Origin: Coix lacryma-jobi var. lacryma-jobi
Lineage: Eukaryota > Streptophyta > Magnoliopsida > Poales > Poaceae
Assembly: GCA_009763385.1 (NCBI GenBank)
Contig: CM019826.1
Location: forward strand, 82,531,942 to 82,595,941
Length of the DNA stretch: 64,000 nucleotides
Direction: 5' to 3'
Shown: positions 53,431 to 64,000 of the stretch, piece after piece
Numbering within the stretch: the first letter of the stretch is position 1
Layout: every line of letters begins with the position of its first letter
The notes under the pieces: generated by a model
Database searches by the model: none
Told to the model about the DNA's origin: nothing
Seen by the model: the letters and a program-made list of their open reading frames with translations, nothing else
Made by a program: the position numbers and the translations under genes

Positions 53431-56319
53431 TCAGACAGTTGCAGTATGACTTCCAGGATGGTAATGTACTTTGAGATCATAATCTTTAATCAACTCAAGC
53501 CATCTTCTCTGCCTCATATTCAATTCTTCTTGAGTGAAGATATTCTTTAGGCTCTTGTGATCCGTATACATATTACAGGTGCTGCCTAACAGATAGTGAC
53601 GCCAAATCTTCAAGGCATGCACGACTGCTGCTAGCTCAAGATCATGGGTTGGGTAGTTTTCCTCATGTCGCTTAAGCTGTCGTGAGGCATAAGCGATTAC
53701 TCGTCCTTCTTGCATCAAAACACAGCCCAAACCAGTACCAGATGCATCACAGTATACATCGAAGGGTTTCTCGATATCTGGTTGAGCTAGGACTGGTGAT
53801 GTAGTTAACAGTTTCTTCAAGGCTTGAAAGGCTTGCTCACAGACTGGTGACCAAACGAAATCTACGGAATTCTTCAACAACTCTGTGATAGGCTTGGCGA
53901 CTCTGGAGAAATCTGGGATGAAACGACGATAGTATCCAGCCATTCCCATGAAGCTGCGAACTTCGCGGACAGTGGTAGGTGGCTTCCAATCCAAGATATC
54001 TGCCACTTTTTCAGGGTCAACTGACACACCTTCAGCGGACAGGACATGACCAAGGAATTGAATTCGATCTAGCCAGAATTCACATTTACTGAACTTGGCA
54101 TACAGCTGGTGATCTCTGAGACGAGAGAGAACGATTCGAAGATGCTTGGCGTGATCTTCAGGAGTTCTTGAATAGACAAGGATGTCGTCAATGAACACGA
54201 CTACAAATTTATCGAGCTCTGGCATGAACACAGAGTTCATGAGATACATGAAATGAGCGGGGGCATTGGTCAAGCCAAAGGACATGACCAAGTACTCATA
54301 TAGGCCGTATCTGGTGGTGAAAGCTGTTTTAGGAATGTCTTCTGGACGGATTTTTATTTGGTGATAGCCAGATCTGAGATCAATTTTGGAGAACACTCTG
54401 GCTCCAGATAACTGGTCAAAAAGAAGGTCAATGCGAGGCAAAGGATATTTATTTTTGATGGTGACCTCGTTGAGCGGGCGATAGTCAACGCACAGACGAA
54501 GGCTTTTGTCCTTCTTCTTCACAAAGATAGCAGGACAGCCCCAAGGAGATGAACATGGGCGAATGAGACCCTTATCCAATAGCTCTTGCAATTGGATCTT
54601 CAGCTCTGCCAACTCTCTGGGAGGCATTCGATAAGCTCTACGGGATATAGGAGCAGTCCCGGGCTTTAGCTCTATGGCAAACTCAACATCACGGTCGGGA
54701 GGCAGACCAGGTAGATCTTCTGGGAAGACATCAGGGAACTCACAGACTACGGGAATATCCCTGACTTCCGAAACACAGGCGGTATTCAACTGGGTGGTTG
54801 CTGGTTTTTGAGGCATAGGAAGTTGGAGAAGGAGTTTGGAGGTGCTGTTAGGAATATCCACTCTCACAACTCTATTCAAGATGTCTATCATGGCTTTATA
54901 CTGACACATCCAATTCATGCCTAAAATGACATCTATCTCTTGATTGCGCAGTACTATCATGGTGGTAGGAAAGACATGTTCCCCCAACATTACTGGTATA
55001 CTGCGGACCACTTCCTTAGTATGTATCCGCCCTCCAGGCGAAAGTATACAGAAACTTTCTTTTAACTCCCCCATGGGTAACTCATGCTTGATGACAAAAG
55101 TGTGACTGATGAAGGAATGCGATGCACCAGAATCGAACAAGACGACTGCAGGATGATTGGCAACAGGGAACCTACCGAGCATGACGGGCTCTCCTTCTGG
55201 GATGTTACTGACGGTGGTGAAGTAGACTTGCCCGTGCTTCTTGACAAACTTGCCCTTCTGGACGTGCTGCTGCGGTACACGGTGCTGCTGCTGTGATCCT
55301 CCAGGGCCTTTCTGTGCATGCTGGGCACTCTTCTTGGGTTTTGGGCACTCGCGAGACCAGTGACCAACTTGGCCACAGTTGTAGCATGGGTGGTTGTAAG
55401 CTGTTTGAGGGGTGGTGATACGAACACCTGGGGCATTCGGCTGAGTGGCACTTTGCTGGTTGGCGTTATGGGTGGTGGCCGCGGTACGAACGACCACTTG
55501 CTGATGGGGGTATGGTGCATGGTTTTGGTGGTGGCTGGGGTGATAGAGGATTCTTGGGCGCTTGTGGTTGCTGGAGAAGCTACTAGACCCAGCCTTCTTC
55601 TTCTTCTTCTCCTCCTGATACTGGCGGTTGCTTTCCTCGAAAGCGACAGCACGGTCAACGACATCATGATAGGATCCGTTTAGGTTGTTAGATAGACCTC
55701 TGCGAATCTTAGGGTGCAGACCCCTAAGGAAACAATCTCGCTTCTTTTCCTCTGTGTTGACATAGTCGGAGGCATACTGACTCAGGTGGTTGAACTGTCC
55801 CACGTACTGCATAACGGTGGAATCTTTCTGTTGCAGAGCCAAGAACTGATCAAGCTTCATCTTCATCAGACCTGATGGGATGTGGTGTGCACGGAAAGCG
55901 GTGCGGAACTCTTCCCAGGTCAGCTGGTGGCCTTCAGGCTGGGCAGCCAACAGGTTGGCGTACCAGGCACTTGCGGGACCACGGAGCTGCTGAGAAGCGA
56001 ACCGAGGCTTCTGGATCTCTGTGCAGTACAGAAGACTGAACTTCTGTTCCATGGTGCGTAACCAATCGTCAGCCTCGAGAGGTTCATCGGCCTTCGTGAA
56101 GACCAGTGGTCGGGTTTCAGTGAAGTCCACGTAGGTTGTCTCTTGGTTGTTGCGACGACCACGGTTGCCGTTGTTCTGCTGCCCTTGGTTCTGAGCCATC
56201 AGGTTGGCAGCGGCGGCCAAGGCTGCAATGGCATCTGCCAAGGTAGCAGGAACTGGTGGAGGGTTTGGGATGTTGGCATCATCAGAACCTCCAGCTCCGG
56301 TACGGGTGTTCACAGGCAT
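53431..56319 (-). CDS. gag-pol: Tekay Gag-protease-RT-RNase H, 962 aa
   Basis: The ATG at 56317-56319 begins MPVNTRTGAGG, directly after an acceptor-like CTTATACAG. Gag domain residues are about 75-235 and the CCHC knuckle 312-325 (CYNCGQVGHWSREC). The protease DSGAS is at about 396-400. RT spans about 530-715 with FIDD at 709-712. RNase H begins at about 853 (FDVYCDASGTGLG). The frame closes early at 53431-53433, where about 35 bp is missing at the RNase H end and removes the NVVADALSR motif present in the other Tekay. RNase H is thus damaged and integrase is out of frame. Confidence 0.93.
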   Translation of the reverse strand: MPVNTRTGAGGSDDANIPNPPPVPATLADAIAALAAAANLMAQNQGQQNNGNRGRRNNQETTYVDFTETRPLVFTKADEPLEADDWLRTMEQKFSLLYCTEIQKPRFASQQLRGPASAWYANLLAAQPEGHQLTWEEFRTAFRAHHIPSGLMKMKLDQFLALQQKDSTVMQYVGQFNHLSQYASDYVNTEEKKRDCFLRGLHPKIRRGLSNNLNGSYHDVVDRAVAFEESNRQYQEEKKKKKAGSSSFSSNHKRPRILYHPSHHQNHAPYPHQQVVVRTAATTHNANQQSATQPNAPGVRITTPQTAYNHPCYNCGQVGHWSRECPKPKKSAQHAQKGPGGSQQQHRVPQQHVQKGKFVKKHGQVYFTTVSNIPEGEPVMLGRFPVANHPAVVLFDSGASHSFISHTFVIKHELPMGELKESFCILSPGGRIHTKEVVRSIPVMLGEHVFPTTMIVLRNQEIDVILGMNWMCQYKAMIDILNRVVRVDIPNSTSKLLLQLPMPQKPATTQLNTACVSEVRDIPVVCEFPDVFPEDLPGLPPDRDVEFAIELKPGTAPISRRAYRMPPRELAELKIQLQELLDKGLIRPCSSPWGCPAIFVKKKDKSLRLCVDYRPLNEVTIKNKYPLPRIDLLFDQLSGARVFSKIDLRSGYHQIKIRPEDIPKTAFTTRYGLYEYLVMSFGLTNAPAHFMYLMNSVFMPELDKFVVVFIDDILVYSRTPEDHAKHLRIVLSRLRDHQLYAKFSKCEFWLDRIQFLGHVLSAEGVSVDPEKVADILDWKPPTTVREVRSFMGMAGYYRRFIPDFSRVAKPITELLKNSVDFVWSPVCEQAFQALKKLLTTSPVLAQPDIEKPFDVYCDASGTGLGCVLMQEGRVIAYASRQLKRHEENYPTHDLELAAVVHALKIWRHYLLGSTCNMYTDHKSLKNIFTQEELNMRQRRWLELIKDYDLKVHYHPGSHTATV

Positions 56320-56550
56320 CTGTATAAGCACTTGGGAACTTAGCATCCAAAGGTTGATTTTGAACGAAACTGACTGATAAGATTCATTGATGCAAGGGTA
56401 GATAACTGATACAGAGGTTCGATAGATAACCACCGACTGACAAAGGAAAGGTACAAGACAAGATACAGACTCGACTAGACAGAAGACCAACTAACGCCCC
56501 AAACCTAGACTTAAGGCTTTAGGTGAGCAGATGGCATAGACACAACGAGT
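56320..56550 (-). other. Spacer between extra ORF and gag, possible intron
   Basis: Pyrimidine-rich sequence in minus sense, ending in CTTATACAG|ATG at the gag start. The acceptor-like end suggests that gag may be translated from a spliced RNA. No experimental support is available. Confidence 0.4.
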
Positions 56551-57159
56551 CTAGTCGTCATCGATGATGATCATGTCTTCATCGTCGTCTTCATCTTCGA
56601 TGATGAGTTCGGGCTCTTCCTCCTCATCCTCGTCCTCGGCATGGACATCTTCTGCAGGTTCCACTTCTTCATTCTGATCTGGCTCATGTTCTACTTCAGG
56701 TTCCTCCACGACTCCATCTTCTGGATCCTCAGCAACTGGTGGAATCACGGGGTGAAGCTGGTTGTACAGTTGATGTACCTCCTCATGAAGCATATCATTG
56801 TACTGCTCAATCTGGGCAGTGTACTGCTGCAGTCCATGGAGCTGGGCTCTGGTGACATCTTCGCGGGTCCAAGCATCATTGCGCTGCTCGATAGCGCGAA
56901 CCGTGTTCCGATTGGCCTGCTCCAGGGAAGCTCGTGCCTCATAAAACTCCATGCGGGAAAGATAGAAGTCATGCTCCATGTTCTCCATCTCAGCCTTTAG
57001 ATTCTTGATCTCCTCCTTCAGCTGCTTGCGGTTGCGGCGGGGCAAGCGACGTCCGTTGGAGGATTCTCCAGTCTCTTCTCCGGTGCGTGGCGCCAGCTGG
57101 TGACGCGGCACACCATGCGGTCCAGTCGACTTGCGAGCAGTCCGCTTGATGATGACCAT
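56551..57159 (-). CDS. Tekay extra ORF upstream of gag with histone H3-like N-terminus, 202 aa
   Basis: An intact ORF between PBS and gag. It starts MVIIKRTARKSTGPHGV, then PRHQLAPR, aligning with the histone H3 tail from K4 to A21 (KxTARKSTG...PRxQLA) with one extra residue. Residues about 45-115 form a probable coiled coil (RKQLKEEIKNLKAEMENMEH). Residues about 135-202 are highly acidic and end in IIIDDD. Extra ORFs upstream of gag are known in rice gypsy relatives (RIRE3 and RIRE8), but I know of no assigned function. The start is supported by an acceptor-like CTCTTGTCCAG|AT just upstream. H3-tail mimicry and a chaperone-like acidic tail are inference. Confidence 0.85.
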   Translation of the reverse strand: MVIIKRTARKSTGPHGVPRHQLAPRTGEETGESSNGRRLPRRNRKQLKEEIKNLKAEMENMEHDFYLSRMEFYEARASLEQANRNTVRAIEQRNDAWTREDVTRAQLHGLQQYTAQIEQYNDMLHEEVHQLYNQLHPVIPPVAEDPEDGVVEEPEVEHEPDQNEEVEPAEDVHAEDEDEEEEPELIIEDEDDDEDMIIIDDD

Positions 57160-57469
57160 ATCTGGACAAGAGGTTTTAGGTGAGAAAGGCTAGCAAGAAA
57201 AAGGTAAAGGCATACTAACCCAACAGACTTAGAGAGGAAGTTATTATCTTAAGTGATTATGACATGATGCATGATTCGTTCCTACGGAACAAGGCAATGC
57301 AACTACTAAGGTAAGGTACATAGGGCTTATACAAGTTGTCTTGCTACTAGTTGCCAAAGACAAGATGAGATGAGAGAAGCAATTTGGACTCAAAATAGTC
57401 AAGTTTAGTTTTTGGACTTAAAAACCTTTTGAAGTTTTTCGCAAAAAGATTGCAACGTCGTAGTGAGAT
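57160..57469 (-). other. Leader between PBS and extra ORF
   Basis: 5' untranslated sequence of the Tekay RNA, AT-rich. It ends in CCTCTTGTCCAG, which resembles a 3' splice site just before the ORF. Confidence 0.45.
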
Positions 57470-57481
57470 GCTCCGATACCA
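57470..57481 (-). other. Primer binding site of Tekay element
   Basis: On the minus strand TGGTATCGGAGC, initiator-Met-tRNA type with one mismatch, three bases after the LTR end ACGTCACA. Confidence 0.88.
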
Positions 57482-57484
57482 CTC

Positions 57485-60400
57485 TGTGACGTAACGGCCC
57501 TAATCCCATGGCCCACTGATCACTGTCAACCACTGACAGTCGATCCGTACAGCCAAGAGATTACGACCGGGTTCCGCCACTGAGCTACATCAGTGCCCGA
57601 TGTCCGCAGGATCAGCTCACAATTCGGTTACAATCTCTTGAACATTTTGACAAACAACATCGGAGTAAATAGCGGAAGACTTAGATAACAATAGTTTTTA
57701 CAAACCAGGGTTCAACATAAAATTAAAGTGAAGTTATTACAGACCATAGTTCAAATAGATAGAGTTGGCAGGGTAGCATAAGACAACAACTAAAAGATAC
57801 AGATACTTCACCCAGCCCGAGGGTGAATAATCATTCATCGGCCTCTTCCGGAACAACAGTCACACAGCAGGGTCCAAGGCATACTGAGGAATCTGCCATA
57901 CCTGCAACATGGGTAATAGAACCCTGAGTACAAAGGTACTCAACAAGACTTACCCGACTAAAGAAAAAGGAGAAGACTCAGGAATGCAGGCTTAGGGTAG
58001 TCAAGGTAAGGCTTAAGCAAGATCAAGTATTTTGCAGAAAAGCATTTTTGTAAACCTTATTTTATTTTTGAAAGATTCGGTATTCCTCGAATCTTCATCG
58101 TTCATGATTCATTTTACATTTCAAAACATTCCTAGTTGAGAACCACTCCCTGTTGACAGTCAGTGACTAAGTCTCCATAACCGAGGAGCAGCGTTAATCC
58201 GGATAAATAATACTCAGCTGAGGGTCCCTATCCACACTGCATATGTAGCACCCAAGCTTGCATATGCCAACTCGTCTACCACGATTCCTCCAAGATTGGG
58301 CCCGGTCCTACGCCACCCGGAAGTACAGTACACCACTCCATTCCGGGACTCTAACCCACGTGGGTACATGCTACTTCCGCCATCTCTCCACTCCCAGTGC
58401 GCGGTTGTCGGTCCAATCAAGGATTCCTCGGAGCCGAAGCTTTCCGTAGTATGTGAATAGTTGCAAGTCTTAGTCAGCAGGCCCCCATACAGGTGGTCCC
58501 TAATTTTTCCAGCCAGCGACAAGCACCTCGGGACTCTAACCCAAGAGTACAGGTCCTGTCAGTTTTTCAACCCTGTCCCGGTCGGTGTCAACTGTTGAGT
58601 CCCGGACTACAACATGACGGCACCGTACGCAAGGACAACCTCTCCTTCCCATTGACTAGGTACGGATCAGATACTTAGCCAATAGTGGGAGTAAACCAGA
58701 AATTCCCATAAATATTCTTAAAGTGACCACACTTTTGAAATTGGCATTTTTATTGCAAATCTATCATATAGCATTGCTAAGCATTTTGCAAATAGTTTTT
58801 GAAAAGCAGGTATCGGGTGTATCATTGGTCAAGGTAGATAATGCATCAGATAGGATTTCACTCAACTCCTATCGACCTAATGCAATAATTTACTCAAAGA
58901 TATTTAAGGAAACATTTATAAATTCAAGGAAAGGGGTAAATGCACCGGGGCTTGCCTTGGATGGCAAAGAGAGCAGACTCGGGGTAGGTAGCGCAGTTGA
59001 CGGGGCTCGGGGTCGCCTCGGGAACAGATCCTTCGGTGGCTACCTCGACTTCAGGGCCTTCTTCGTCAACTATACGGATGCAATGATGAATGCTCATGAG
59101 AATGATGATATGGACTTATGGTGCAAGACAATACCACTGATTCTAGATTACTCTTAGGCAAGGCATAATCGAAATCTAGGTTGAGCATAAAAGGTAACCA
59201 TTTCTTCCTTAAGCAATATTGATTAAACTATACCTTATCATAATTATCCTAAGCATCATCCAAACATAGCATCACAAATATCATAGACCAAAGGGTAGGG
59301 GTCTATGAACATCAATCAATCCAAAAGTCACATCACAGGGCATTCAACGCTAACCCTAATCACCTTTTCTATTTTTCTTAATTATTTAAAAAGGTCATTT
59401 TATGAAGGTGCTCCAAAAATTACCAAATTAGTCACACAAGTTCATTAGGGTACAAGTATATGGCAAAACAAATTTCATAATTTTTGGAGGTCATTAAGGT
59501 GCTCAATTAAATCTAGACATTTAATTAACAAAAGGCACTATTCCTTAATTAAAATAAAGCTCAAAAATCAACTTGCTCCAAATGACTCCAAAATTTTACC
59601 AGAGATTCATCATGACATAACTAGCTTGCAAATTTTATCTCAAGATTTTTGGAGCTAGGGAACACTCTCCAAAAAATACCAAAGCCTTCATTTTCCAATT
59701 AAAAGGGGAATTTTTCATTTTCAAATTTTTGCACAAAACTCAAGTTTCATATTTTTATAAAATACTTCAGAGCATAAATAGTCTACCACAAAAATTTCAG
59801 AATTTAAGGATGTCTACAGAAAATCACATAAAAAGATGAAATCTGAACACTATTCACATGTTTGGAGAAATAGAAAAACGACACTGTTCTTCTCCCTCGC
59901 GACGCCGGCGGTCACCCCGCGGCGGCGCGACTGAGTTCCGGCCAAGGCAAAGCCTCCCCGGCGAAACCAAGGGTACAGGGAGGTCCGGGAGCTCACCGGC
60001 GTTCGAAAACAGGCGGTGGCGAGATGAGGGCACGGCCGGAGCTAGGAGGTCGACGGAGGCGGGCTCGTCGGCGGACCGAATGGCGGCGAACTGGCGTTCC
60101 GGCGTTCCTGAGCAACAACAGCGACCACCGAGGCACGATTAGATGCGCAAGATCATGAGGAACACAAGACGATCCTCGGGAAGGACAGTGCAGGACCAAG
60201 GACGGCGAATTTTACGAACCCGAGGTCACCGGCGATTTACCGGCGATGAGGAAGACGGGATTACGCCGGGCAACTCAGTGCGGTGGAGGTGAAATTGAGG
60301 AGGGAAAAAGCTTCGCAAGAACTTGGCGGAGCTTTCGAGCTAGCTGGGAGAAGAGCGGAGGCTCTGGCTAGTGCTGGCGACGGTGGCGGAGCTGAGGAAG

Positions 60401-61585
60401 AAGCTCGGGCTCCGGCGGCCTTCTTATAGGCGTGGCCAGAGGCCGGTAGAGAGCTCGAGGGTGGGTGGATAAGCTTGGCGGACGCATGCGCACTCGATTG
60501 CGAGGCCGAGGGTCAGCGGTTTGGCACTCAGGACCCGGGCGTTGTGTTCGCCGGCGGCGAACACGCGGCGGCGAGGCGCTGCGGGGTGGGGGACGCGTGC
60601 GCGGGGTCAACTTGTGCACAGACGCGTGCGGAATGATGATCTGCACTTTGGCGTGGAGTTGGTTTGGGCGAAGGAGCTTCAGACACGCGGCGGCATGCGA
60701 ATCCGGCGAGGGTGCGCGGCCGGGCCCCCCCCTGGCTCGCCGGAGAAGAGGAACAGGGCTATGCCCTAGCTTTTGACTTTGAGCAGGTTTTGTATTTTGC
60801 GAATTACTCCCAAAATTTGAACTGGGCAACGAAAACTCAAAACATCAAAGTTGCTCAGAAAACAGAGATCTACAACTTTGTCAATATGAACATTTTCAAA
60901 TTCCAAATAGTTTTTGAACAATATTTGAAAACAGTAAAGGGGACACTTTTTCAAACTTGATTCAAATCAAAATTACTCTGGATTTCAAACTGAAACTCGA
61001 AAATCTTTATATATGAAAGTTGTTCCATTTGTCAAAACCTACAACTTTGCTATTATACATTTTTCCTGAAACTCATTAGTTTTTGAACTTATTTTGAAAA
61101 CTGAAAAGGGATCAAAAACTGGAGTTTGATTGAATTTGAAATAACTCAAAACTTTGTACTGCAACTTGAAAATTTGTAAATACCAAAGTTGTTTTCTTTG
61201 ACAGATCTACAACTTTGCTTTTTGGACCAACCTCAAATTTTGAATAATTTTTGAATTACAAAAAGAGGGATGAAATCCAGGGTTTGGAAATCAGGGTTTT
61301 GCAAAGAGATTTGAAATCAAATTCTGATTTTTGAACTTTGGCCAACACAACAAAACTTCAAGACACCAAAGGAACAAGAATTACACAAAGCTAGTCACAG
61401 AGGTGAAATTACCATTTTGCCCTAGTAGAGAGAAGTGGGCTAATTAGGGTTTTTGCAATAGAGGTACTTCACATAAAATGATACACTTAACAAAATGCAT
61501 ACACATGAAATCATGATCTAGATGCTTAAAGATGATAATGATGATATGTCAAGTTAATTACATGCTAAACACCAGAGGTGTTACA
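57485..61585 (-). repeat. 5' LTR of Tekay element (4101 bp)
   Basis: On the minus strand TGTAACACC ... ACGTCACA. Full length. The GC-rich block is at 59860-60770. Intron-like borders parallel those of the other Tekay LTR: GTATAG|TTGACG and CATCCAAG|GCAAGC around 58950-59075, and CATGTTGCAG|GTATGG near 57908. These may belong to a spliced leader. Confidence 0.93.
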
Positions 61586-64000
61586 CTCATGCCGGAGCAT
61601 GAGTGAGTTTGATCGCGTTTCTCACCTCGCTGTGGCTCGGGAGATTTGGGCCACCCTCATGCGTTTCCATGAGGGAACCACTCAAGTCAAAACCCATCTC
61701 TACGAGTCGTTCAAGCGAGAGTATGAGAACTTTCGACATATGCCTGGCGAGACCATAGAAAGTTTATTCGCTCGCTTTCAGGTGATTGTCAACAGGATGA
61801 GGGCTAACAAGGAGTTGTTGCCTTTCGAAGATCATGAGACAGCTTTGAAGCTTTTGCACACTCTCGATCGATCGGTGTGGGACTCAAAGGTTCAGGCGAT
61901 CATCGAATCACCTAACTATGAGACCCTCACATGCGACGAGCTCTTCAGTAAGCTCAAGTCCAGTGAGATTGATGCCATGGCGAGGGCTTCTTATGGAAGT
62001 CCTTCTGGCCCGTCGATGGCTTTGCTTTCTGGCTCTTCTGCTAACTCCTCTGGAGGCTTTGCACTCTCTTCTCTTCCTTCTGTCACAGAGGAGGAGCTGG
62101 AGTTCATGGGGGATGACGAGTTGGCATTGCTCGCCAACCGGTTCTTGTGGTTCCACAACAACCGCATGAACCGTCACCGTGGAGGAGGACGCTCGGGATG
62201 TTTCGAGTGCCGCGACCCCAACCACTTCATCGCCAATGGCCCGAAGAAGAACAAGCAGACCTTCGGCAAGGCGGATCATGGGCACAAGTACGACTTCGGC
62301 AAGCGCAAGGAGAAGTACGTCCCCGCGAAGCACAAGCGGAAGGGCGGCTTCAACAAGGAGTACATCAAGACCAAGTACTTGGAGAAGGCCCAGGCTGAGC
62401 AGCGTGCATTCTTCGCCACGCTCAGCGATGTCAACGACTCAGATGATGACTCTGCTTCCTCAAGCGACGAAGAGTCCAAGAAGAAGAAGAGGATCGAGGA
62501 CAAGCTCAATGGCCTCTGCTTCTTCGTCGACGACAAGGGCTTCTGCACCATGGCCCTCGGCAAGGAGGTCGACGGCGAGCTGGAGGAGATCCTTCAGAAC
62601 GCGACGACGATGACGACACCTCCCAGGTATCTCTGACCCCTGATGAGCTTTCTGCTGAGGTTGAGAAGCTTACTGCCGCCCTTCTTAGTCAAGATAAGTT
62701 GCTTAGGTGTGCTGCTAGAGAGCGAAAGGAGTTTCGGCAGAAATGGGAGGATACGGTGAAGGAACTTGAATCTGTCAAGTCCACCGTTGTTGTCACCGAG
62801 GAGGAGGAGTGTGAGATGTGCACCACACACATGACTGATCTTCTCACTTTGAGGGGTAAGTATGCTGTGTTGGTAGGAGAGGTGGATGAGCTGAGAGCTA
62901 TATCTTTGGTGATTGGTGCGTGCAAGTCCTGTGCGGGCTTGCAATCTGAGTTGGCATTGAAGAATGCCAAAATTGTGTCTTTTGAAAAGGCCAACTCGGA
63001 TAGCACTTGTGTGTCTAGGTGCATTCTTTGCGAAGGTTTGGAGATGGAGATTGAGAATGTGAAGCATGACAAGATGCAAACCGAGGAGGAAAACACATAC
63101 CTTCGGACCATCTTGTCATGGGTGCCTAGTGGTGAGCCACAGCTTGGGATGATGATCTCCCAATTCAAGCGTGTTGCTGGAGGTCCAGGTGTAGGCTTTG
63201 CTCCGGGTGTTGATGTTTCATCTTTTGGCAAGATTGGAGAGTCGAGTGGTCTTAACCCATGAGAGAAGCCCAACTCCACCACTACTCCCAAGCTTACTAA
63301 GATTCCACCCAAAGAGCCTCTCAAGCCTAACACCAAGGATGGGGTGTATGTTGAACCTCCGAGAGCTCCACCCAAGAAACAATCTTGGGCTCCAAAACCA
63401 AACCATCTCAAGAACAAGCTAGACACAATGCCACCTATCCAAGAGGAGCTCATGCCACAGAAGGGCAAAGTGATCCACACCCACTATCGTGAGTACCAAC
63501 AACCCCCTATGAGAGCGGTGAAGTACCATTGTGAGCATTGTGGGAGAGATGGTCACTTGAGTGAGTTTTGCTTTAGGCGCAAGAGAGAGGCGCGTCGTGC
63601 GAAGGAGATGAACAACACGGACATGTACCATCCTTTCCATGATGTTCATGTGCCGAATGTTCAGAGGCGTGCTTCTAGGCCTAGAGGTCCAAAACCTCAA
63701 GTTCCTAGGCCTAGGCCACGAGGAGGTCGTGCCCGGCGGGAGCCTGCAGTTGTGGGCTATGGACCCCGTGGCGGTGGCTTCGTAGTTGAGCGTTTTCCCC
63801 CACCGCGTTTTGAGTATCGCGATGGACGTTCTTCTCTTAGCGGACCACGTTTTCCATTACATGGTGATCGTTCTTCCCGTAGGCGTGCTAGGAATGGTTT
63901 ATCTACTAACCATTCTTTTGAGCAGCCGGCTCAACACTAGTATTCTCCCTACTTCACTAACCCCAGTGTTGGATAGTATGCTCACCCTCTGTCTTTTTAT
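61586..64000 (+). pseudogene. gag: Copia family A Gag, copy 4, broken and cut at both ends
   Basis: Plus-strand gag starting mid-domain at the Tekay insertion site (MSEFDRVSHLAVAREIW) and running to the last codons before pol at the window end (LSFY). The first knuckle (62199-62240) has lost its last Cys (CFECRDPNHFIANG). The second is intact (CEHCGRDGHLSEFC, about 63529-63570). Breaks are a frameshift near 62600, TGA 63260-63262, TAG 63938-63940 and TAG 63974-63976. It is the oldest-looking family A copy here and the host of the Tekay insertion. Confidence 0.9.

Larger units (their letters stand above)
47909..61585 (-). mobile_element. Young full-length Tekay/Del chromovirus
   Basis: Order in transcription sense: 5' LTR (61585-57485), PBS, extra ORF, gag-protease-RT-RNase H, integrase with chromodomain, polypurine tract, 3' LTR. 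It is inserted in a plus-strand family A Copia gag (left neighbour of 61586) and is itself interrupted at its 3' LTR by a minus-strand family A element. LTR divergence of about half a percent by eye suggests a recent insertion. Confidence 0.93.

Overview
The window is a block of nested LTR retrotransposons from a large, repeat-rich grass genome. I infer a grass, possibly Andropogoneae, from the mix of lineages: chromodomain Tekay/Del gypsy, Athila and Tat gypsy with an antisense ORF, and long-LTR Copia of the SIRE/Maximus type. I found no intact ordinary host gene, rRNA, tRNA gene or CRISPR array. Two runs of exactly 500 N (15323-15822 and 44776-45275) split it into three contigs whose adjacency rests on scaffolding. 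ORFs crossing those runs are artefacts.

Contig 1 (1-15322). A minus-strand Copia element (family A) gives the pol start (1-569), gag (570-3308), PBS and a 2.08 kb 5' LTR (3372-5448). To its right lie three plus-strand 5' ends, each cut by the next: Copia C (LTR end, PBS, gag to 6106), Copia D (LTR 6107-7666, gag to 9283) and an Athila-like gypsy (LTR 9284-10639, PBS, gag, protease/RT/RNase H to about 13.68 kb). From 13.69 to 15.32 kb is decayed sequence, including an antisense integrase scrap.

Contig 2 (15823-44775). A plus-strand family A gag/pol fragment is cut by the 3' LTR (16524-18459) of a minus-strand family A element, whose 3' internal tail runs to 19489. Next is a full-length 13.2 kb Tat element (19490-32656) with near-identical 760 bp LTRs, gag, protease, RT, two RNase H domains, integrase, two minisatellites and a spliced antisense gene. 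It is followed by part of a minus-strand Athila-like LTR, a Tekay pol with 4.5 kb 3' LTR (33589-41005), and the 3' end of another minus-strand Athila-like element carrying an 855 bp foldback Mutator-like element with a perfect 9 bp target duplication.

Contig 3 (45276-64000). A minus-strand family A gag and 5' LTR abut the 3' LTR of a complete, young Tekay element on the minus strand (47909-61585). That Tekay carries an extra ORF between its PBS and gag. It sits inside an older plus-strand family A gag that runs off the window.

The most unusual signals are: (1) the Tekay extra ORF starts with a near copy of the histone H3 tail around K9 and ends in a long acidic tail; (2) the Tat antisense ORF starts with a near copy of H3 residues 1-8; (3) family A LTRs carry tandem 36-40 bp hairpins whose stem arms change together; (4) the Tat element is saturated on both strands, in coding and non-coding DNA, with the 7-mer ACCTTCG.
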